Positions 58,818 to 64,000 of a DNA stretch of 64,000 nucleotides are shown piece by piece (positions within the stretch are counted from its first letter, which is position 1; every line of letters begins with the position of its first letter). Source of the DNA: Strobilurus pachycystidiatus (lineage: Eukaryota; Basidiomycota; Agaricomycetes; Agaricales; Physalacriaceae); NCBI GenBank assembly GCA_019915135.1, contig JAHLMK010000005.1:2418001-2482000 (forward strand), written 5' to 3'. The position numbers were made by a program, and so were the translations under genes. The notes under the pieces are model-generated. The model was not told where the DNA came from and did not search any database. It saw only the letters and a program-made list of their open reading frames with translations.

Positions 58818-60527
58818 ATGTCGAAGCAAGTCCTTGACCACTTTGCGCTCCCGGTTTTGACCGTCGCTCATGATACGAACCGATACTTAACGGCCGCAGA
58901 GGAGCCTGGAGTCCAGGATCTCATCTCCATCTGCCATCCAAATCTTCGGAAACTCGACGCTCTCATCGTAGATGTGGCCAGAACTTTGGAACAACTCCGA
59001 AGTACCAAGGCAGAGACGGCACGTGTATATGAGCGCTGCCATGTCGTTTTGCATCCATTCCGTCGGCTTCCCCCGGAGATACTCCGAGAGATATTCCTAG
59101 CCCTAGAGCTCGACAGCGATCGAGACACCGACCTCCTAGAAATGCCGTCTGTTGTCACAACAGCGCCATGGAACTTGGCTCTCGTAAGCCACTCATGGCG
59201 AGAACTTGCATTGTCTACTCCTCGGCTCTGGACCAGACTCCACTTCGATTTTAGCAGACTATTCTGCGATGAAAACAAGGAGAAGAAGTGGGTAGAGCTC
59301 ACGAAGTTGAGACTACAGCGCTGCAAAAACCTCAGCATCGATATGACTCTGGTGGCAACCTCCCATAGTAGATTTCTCAGTCGACGGGACACACTCTTCA
59401 CGCCAATCCTAGCCAGCGCCCCTCGATGGAGGTCTCTGGACGTGAAACTGGGCACAAATACAAAGGAATTCTTCGTTCCGCTCACTAATCACCTTCCACG
59501 TCTACAATCTCTCTCCATATACTTCGAGTCTTCCTTGGCGGAGATGTCTGACGACGCAGAGCCGATTGCAGTCTTCCTGGATGCCCCCCTCCTGACCGAG
59601 GTTGTCCTAAGCGGTCCGAAAGAGATAGCCGAGCTCTTTCTCCTTCCCTGGGAGCAGATCACCTCTTTCTCAGATCATGGACCCCGGCGCGCTTCGCACC
59701 ACCTCGCCATCCTTCGCTTAGCTACCAACCTATCGCATTTCAGTGCATATGGAGAAACCATGAAGGAAGATCGCAGCAACTACGACAACCCAGTGTTCGT
59801 CATGGAGCGTGTCAAACATAACAGCCTCCAGTCTCTGACTGTCGGCCCCGCTGCCTTTGATCTCGATCCCATCCTCGCTCTTCTCGAGGTTCCCCGACTC
59901 AATTCCCTCTCCATTCTTGGTGCCCCTCGTCTGGATCCGTTCCAGGACATGCTTCAACGCTCCGACTGCACCCTTACCAGCGTCACACTCCTCATCCTAT
60001 CAGGCCACGTCCAGCCGACGGATGAGGCGGAAGAGTTCCTTCGCCCTCACACGCACATCGAGCACATCAAGTTCGAGGGACCTCAAATAGCTGAGGATGG
60101 TCCAAATTCCGTGAGTATGGGGAGTGCGTTGAAGATGCTGGCTTATCCGCCGGACGCGAAGGACATCGTCAAGCGAAAGAAGTGGAAAGTACCCAGGAAG
60201 CGACACGCAAAGAGTAAAGGCACCATCCAGGAAGTCGACGCGATGGATGCTAGGGCGGAGGAAAAGAGACTCCAGCTGCCCGCAGAAGAATTCATGATGA
60301 AGGAGGCAATGGAACCGCTCTTGCCTCGCTTGAGGACCATCGATGTGGCTAATCCAAATTTCCACCTCAAAGTTGAGGCGCTGGATGCTGTTCAGTCGAG
60401 GTTGTCGCTTCCGCCAGATGCAGACATAGTTCCTCTGCAGCGCCTATACCTCCCGGCGAAGTGGGAGGAGGAGGACCCAGAGACTATGAGCCGCTTGCGT
60501 AGATTGGGGTTAACGGTTACAACCTAG
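58818..60527 (+). CDS. F-box protein, LRR-type, single long exon
   Basis: From the first in-frame ATG (58818, MSKQVLDHFALPVLTVAH) about 569 codons. A helical N-terminal segment (LRKLDALIVDVARTLEQLRS) leads to the F-box FRRLPPEILREIFLALEL ... LALVSHSWRELALSTPRLW. Leucine-rich repeats follow (LPRLQSLSIYFESSL, FLDAPLLTEVVLSGPKE, VPRLNSLSILGAPRLD). A Lys/Arg-rich insert near residue 460 (KDIVKRKKWKVPRKRHAKSK) looks like a nuclear localisation signal. The frame stays open upstream of 58818 without an ATG for another 33 bases, so an extra 5' exon is possible. No CxxC motif is seen at the N-terminus, unlike the other long F-box genes here. Confidence 0.87.
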   Translation: MSKQVLDHFALPVLTVAHDTNRYLTAAEEPGVQDLISICHPNLRKLDALIVDVARTLEQLRSTKAETARVYERCHVVLHPFRRLPPEILREIFLALELDSDRDTDLLEMPSVVTTAPWNLALVSHSWRELALSTPRLWTRLHFDFSRLFCDENKEKKWVELTKLRLQRCKNLSIDMTLVATSHSRFLSRRDTLFTPILASAPRWRSLDVKLGTNTKEFFVPLTNHLPRLQSLSIYFESSLAEMSDDAEPIAVFLDAPLLTEVVLSGPKEIAELFLLPWEQITSFSDHGPRRASHHLAILRLATNLSHFSAYGETMKEDRSNYDNPVFVMERVKHNSLQSLTVGPAAFDLDPILALLEVPRLNSLSILGAPRLDPFQDMLQRSDCTLTSVTLLILSGHVQPTDEAEEFLRPHTHIEHIKFEGPQIAEDGPNSVSMGSALKMLAYPPDAKDIVKRKKWKVPRKRHAKSKGTIQEVDAMDARAEEKRLQLPAEEFMMKEAMEPLLPRLRTIDVANPNFHLKVEALDAVQSRLSLPPDADIVPLQRLYLPAKWEEEDPETMSRLRRLGLTVTT

Positions 60528-61855
60528 ATTCTTAGAAAAAGTGCTCTTGTACGGCGGAAGTGATGTATAAATTGAGATGTTTTATCATAACAGCGGCACG
60601 TACTATGCAAATCATTTGACATAGTCCTTCGACCGTGTTTATGAGGCACCATTTTCACCGTTCTCTCCCTGTTTTCATATTTTCACGGTCCTGAACTCTT
60701 CCTATTCGGGTTCAGTGTTCACCTGCGTTCAATAGATGGACCGTCGATGAATCATCATGCTATGCCCATTTCAACGACGCCTGCACCTCTGTAAAAAGAG
60801 GCAGTCCCGCGATGTCTCCAAAGCTTTGTCCCCAAAAGTTGTCGATAATGGCGTGTCCAAGGTCGTTTGGGGCGCAACCGCACGCTCACAAGGCCCGCAA
60901 ATTTAGATTAACTGCCCGAGATATACGGTAAGCCTGTCAGCACCAGTCCAACGAATACATCGAAGCAGCTGTCTCGATTTGCCGCTGCTCTCACTTGGCT
61001 CTACATGTATTACATTGTATACTTGCCTGTCACTGCTTCGAAAAACAGCGCCCCGCCAAATGGCCGCCATCATTGCACCGCCACCATATCTGGGATCAGT
61101 CGTTGATCGCCGAGCTTTACGTTTCCTTCTCTCACCACCGAGTGACAGAGTACTCTGACATTTCGACCGACCTGGACAACAGGTACAATGGCTCTACCCT
61201 TGACGCATTGAATCTCGGCCATGCAAAAGGAACTCTACGGTACATAAATGCAAGGACGGTTCGGGGCGTAGTCAAGGCGTAGTAGCGGGACGATTCAGCT
61301 CCAGCGAACCAGTATTTTTCCGCTGGCGAAGAAAACAGAAAGACCTAGACTGCACGCCGAACAATGCGGAGATCTGTGTTCTTCCATGGAGTGAAATGTG
61401 GATCCAGTCTCATTCTCGAGTGCGTCTGAATTGGTCTGACGGATGAATATCTGACTAATTTCGAGGATTTGAGGCGCGTTAGCAAAGCCTCGCCAGCAGC
61501 ATGCGACAGTGGCTTATCCGAGTTATTCATCGTGGCTTATGCAGCTGGTGAAAACCCAAAAGACGCCCACAAAAGGACTATTCTGCATTGTGACCGCTGC
61601 CCTCCGTACACTCGGATCTCCACCCATATAGTCTCCTCCCATCTGCATACACCAGCCTGCGCCGATCCTCATTTGCTTTCAACGGTACGCGTCATAGTCG
61701 GCGCTCGTTGCATCTCATGTCACGGCCCACACGTTCAGCTTCCGAGGCGGATGCAACCTTGACATCCTTAATTCACCAGCAAGCGGGCCAGACGGCCTTC
61801 TCTCGCCGGTCGCTGCGTGATTTACATTGAACTAGCAGCGGCGGCGAGTATACTG
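60528..61855. other. Intergenic region
   Basis: About 1.3 kb; open frames near 60995-61282 and 61469-61762 (+) have no family signal. No repeat or RNA gene is recognised. Confidence 0.4.
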
Positions 61856-61862
61856 TATATAT
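61856..61862 (+). promoter_or_regulatory. TATA-like sequence of the last complete F-box gene
   Basis: TATATAT about 50 bases before the ATG at 61906. The short distance means the transcript leader would be very short or the site is fortuitous. Confidence 0.4.
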
Positions 61863-61905
61863 GCTGCTTACCTAGCTCTGAATTGTGATCCACGACCTGC
61901 ACACC

Positions 61906-63113
61906 ATGCCAGGATCTGACCTCCCCCAAGAGCTCGTCGACATCATAATCAACGATTTACACGATGACCATCCATCTCTCCGTGCCTGCTCGCTTGTGGC
62001 TACCTCCTGGGTCACCACTTGCCAGCGCCACCTTTTTCGCTTCGTCTCCCTGGCTCCATCGTACCACAAAATGGGCACACATGACATCTTCGTCTCCAGA
62101 TTCCAAACACTCCTAGCTTCGTCTCCCCATCTTGCCAGCCATGTACGCATCCTAGAATTGGATCCCTCCCGCGCAGTTGATACAGACATTGAGCCTCTGT
62201 TTTTTTCCCTCCGTCGTCTGGAAGAAATTCGCATCGTAGAGTTTCAAGAGGCACCCATGTTTCCGTTTGAACGACGCCTTCCCTTCCATGCCTTGCTAGG
62301 CCTTCCCCATGTCACACGTCTCAGAGCTGGCCCCGGAGCGTGGTACTGCGGGGACGTCCTGCCCTGCTTGCGTTACGGACGCAAGCTCAAGGAAATTTCG
62401 TTCCAGGAGGTGATATTCGAAGGTCATGACGCGTGTGCGACGAGCATGCGTCTGCCGCATATACAGCTGGAGAGCCTCTCGATAGACAGCGGGTTTGTGG
62501 GTCTACTGGGTGATCTGAAGGAGATAGATGGGGTGGATCTGACCAAGCTGAGGAATCTATCGGTACTACTCGGAGTGAGGAACGCACAAACGTCTAGGAG
62601 ATGGAGGAACCGACTTCCAATTGGGGCAATTCAGAATGTTCTGAGCAATATAGACGGGACTCTAGACCGACTGTCGTTGGATGTTTTCCTGGATCGTAAG
62701 TTTTCCCTTTAGCTTCATGTCCTGCCTTCGAACGTCATTGACTTCTTATCAAAGAACCTCTTTGCAATCTATTCGATTTGTCCAAACTTCGTTCGCTCAC
62801 CATTCACATCCGGTGGTACATCGCAGGAGTACATCCTGTCGTCTGGCTTGACTGGATCGTCGCGTCGTTGCAGGGAATAACCACAGCGTCTCTGCTCGAG
62901 GAGCTCAACCTGCGCGTAACGACGTACGCCGATGACGACGTGCCAGACTTGACTCCGAAGTGGAAGCAAATAGACGAGCTATTGTCGCGTCCCATTATGG
63001 ATCACTTGAGAAGTGTAAATATTGAACAAGATGTAGAAGGTACTATCGTGAATATACCTCGCTGGACGAGGTTAGAAAGCAGGGGCGTTTGTAATATCAT
63101 CAGTGCTTGCTAA
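61906..63113 (+). CDS. F-box-like protein with LRR-type body
   Basis: Two exons, 61906-62695 and 62755-63113, join as C/AA (Gln) across a GTAAGT...CAAAG intron. The start MPGSDLPQELVDIIINDLHD ... LRACSLVATSWVTTCQRHLF is the short N-terminal F-box typical of a second Agaricomycete class (Leu-Pro-x-Glu followed by Cys-Ser-Leu-Val ... Trp). The remaining 330 residues are leucine-rich: LEEIRIVEFQEAPMF, LPHVTRLRAGPGAW, LESLSIDSGFVGLL, LRSLTIHIRWYI, LLEELNLRVTTY. Length is about 382 residues. No defect is seen; the substrate is unknown. Confidence 0.83.
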
Positions 63114-63851
63114 ATGTACAATGTAACTTCAAGTCCTGTTCAAGCCTTTTCGAGTGTTACATGTCTTTTTGTTCGTCTTCGTGAACATCGACATCCATAA
63201 GCTATCGACCCCAAGTACCTGTCGCCTGTCGTTGAATTCCGCGTGTCGATTTATTGTTGTACCTTGTCACATCGCAGCCATCATCAGTGCCACTGGGTGG
63301 GGGATTGTATGTAGTCCGTAAGGAGTGGGGTGATCCCACTAGTGTAGAGGAACAATAAGCAAGGTTATGGTCCATGCCAGATGAGAAAGGTGGCAGGAGG
63401 AATCTCGATGACGGGGAGTGAGGTCCGATGCAATATGTGTGTACTTCAAACTCGAGTCATGAGCCGCGAGCCGACCCATGCTCATACTGATAGCGATGGA
63501 AGTGATCTCTAGAACACGTTCATGGGTCGTGGACAACAATGAGCGATATATCACAATGTCCAAGGCACGATAATTTTCACGTCTTTTGTTCCCATCCCGC
63601 GCATTGTTCCTGTTAGAATCACAGGCTGACTGATCCCGCCACTACAATGTTTGAATCGCCCGAGATGTCCCCTGGTGTGCCGCGCTCTTATTGTTGGACC
63701 TTCCAGACGTTGCTGGCAACTCACCCTTATTGTCTTCGGTGAATTCCATTTTGGTCAGCCCGTCGCCCAAAATGGAAACAACAATTAAGTCGACAATAAG
63801 ACGGCTGCTCTGTTGTATTCGCATTGACCTGCCAAGCTGCGAGGGGTGGGC
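63114..63851. other. Intergenic region
   Basis: No gene is supported. The minus-strand frame at 63642-63995 is probably the shadow of the promoter and start of the next gene. Confidence 0.4.
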
Positions 63852-63858
63852 TATAAGA
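63852..63858 (+). promoter_or_regulatory. TATA box of the gene at the right edge
   Basis: TATAAGA followed by a purine/pyrimidine transition, 121 bases before an ATG at 63973; the leader between them is C- and T-rich, as in other genes of the window. Confidence 0.45.
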
Positions 63859-63972
63859 AGGGGGCGGGGGACGCTGAGGAATGGCAACCCATTCACACCC
63901 AGCAGCGATACCTTCTGCGACAACCTTTTCGCCTCACTCATTTCCTCATCCATCCTCTTGCATAACACCGCA

Positions 63973-64000
63973 ATGGACTGCTTCGAAATCATCACCCCCA
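63973..64000 (+). CDS. Start of a gene cut by the window edge
   Basis: ATGGACTGCTTCGAAATCAT begins MDCFEIITP and runs off the window. The ACCGCA context before the ATG and the upstream TATAAGA support a real start. Too short to identify. Confidence 0.35.

Noticed and set aside
63642..63995. 117-residue minus-strand ORF at the right edge
   Set aside because: No domain signal; the plus strand has a TATA box and start codon in the same place, which fits better.

Overview
The window looks like a piece of an Agaricomycete (mushroom-forming basidiomycete) genome. Protein-coding genes are cut by many introns of roughly 40-60 bases with GT-AG ends, spacing between genes is short, and the families present are typical of that group: F-box/LRR proteins, a multi-exon cytochrome P450, a TRI5-fold terpene synthase, secreted G1 and A1 acid peptidases, and Ty3/gypsy LTR retrotransposons with nearly identical LTRs. 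All exon models below were read by eye from splice signals and frame, so boundaries are approximate unless a junction is given.

Left arm (1-17.4 kb). A P450 gene (668-2806, +) converges on a sesquiterpene-synthase-like gene (3208-4368, -) that carries an in-frame TGA. A relic of an F-box gene lies between them. Next come two F-box genes (5656-7019, -; 7171-9340, +), a small single-pass membrane protein (10159-10577, -), a glutamic (G1) peptidase (11846-12769, +), a secreted Ser/Ala/Val repeat protein built from small phase-0 exons (13122-14170, -) and the armadillo-fold protein HGH1 (15058-16596, -).

Retroelement block (17.5-44.3 kb). Three LTR elements stand almost end to end. (1) 17466-24410 is a 6.9 kb chromodomain-bearing gypsy element with 5-base target duplications; its pol is interrupted by one in-frame TGA at the RNase H/integrase junction. 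(2) 24786-40559 is a 15.8 kb giant gypsy-type element on the minus strand. Between its protease and reverse transcriptase lies about 5-6 kb of GC-richer coding sequence of no family I recognise, and it has at least two more ORFs in the env position. Its LTR carries a 10-base-period array of 13 TGACT/TGAGT motifs just upstream of TATA sequences. (3) 41959-44300 is a 2.3 kb gag-only element that shares the primer-binding site and a Gag motif with element 2. A small cluster of GC-rich hairpins separates elements 1 and 2. The block separates the two flanking sets of ordinary genes.

Right arm (44.3-64 kb). Two broken F-box genes (44735-45486, +; 46485-48052, -) precede the purine-biosynthesis enzyme ATIC (48291-50387, +), the SAGA subunit SPT20 (50870-53201, +), an F-box protein with a propeller-like C-terminal region (53815-55522, +; contains a probable GC-AG intron), an A1 aspartic peptidase (56495-58194, +), two more F-box genes (58818-60527, + and 61906-63113, +), and the first codons of a gene running off the right edge (63973, +).

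The best candidate for something undescribed is element 2: its unknown coding cassette, its env-position ORFs, its helically phased LTR array, and its probable gag-only partner.
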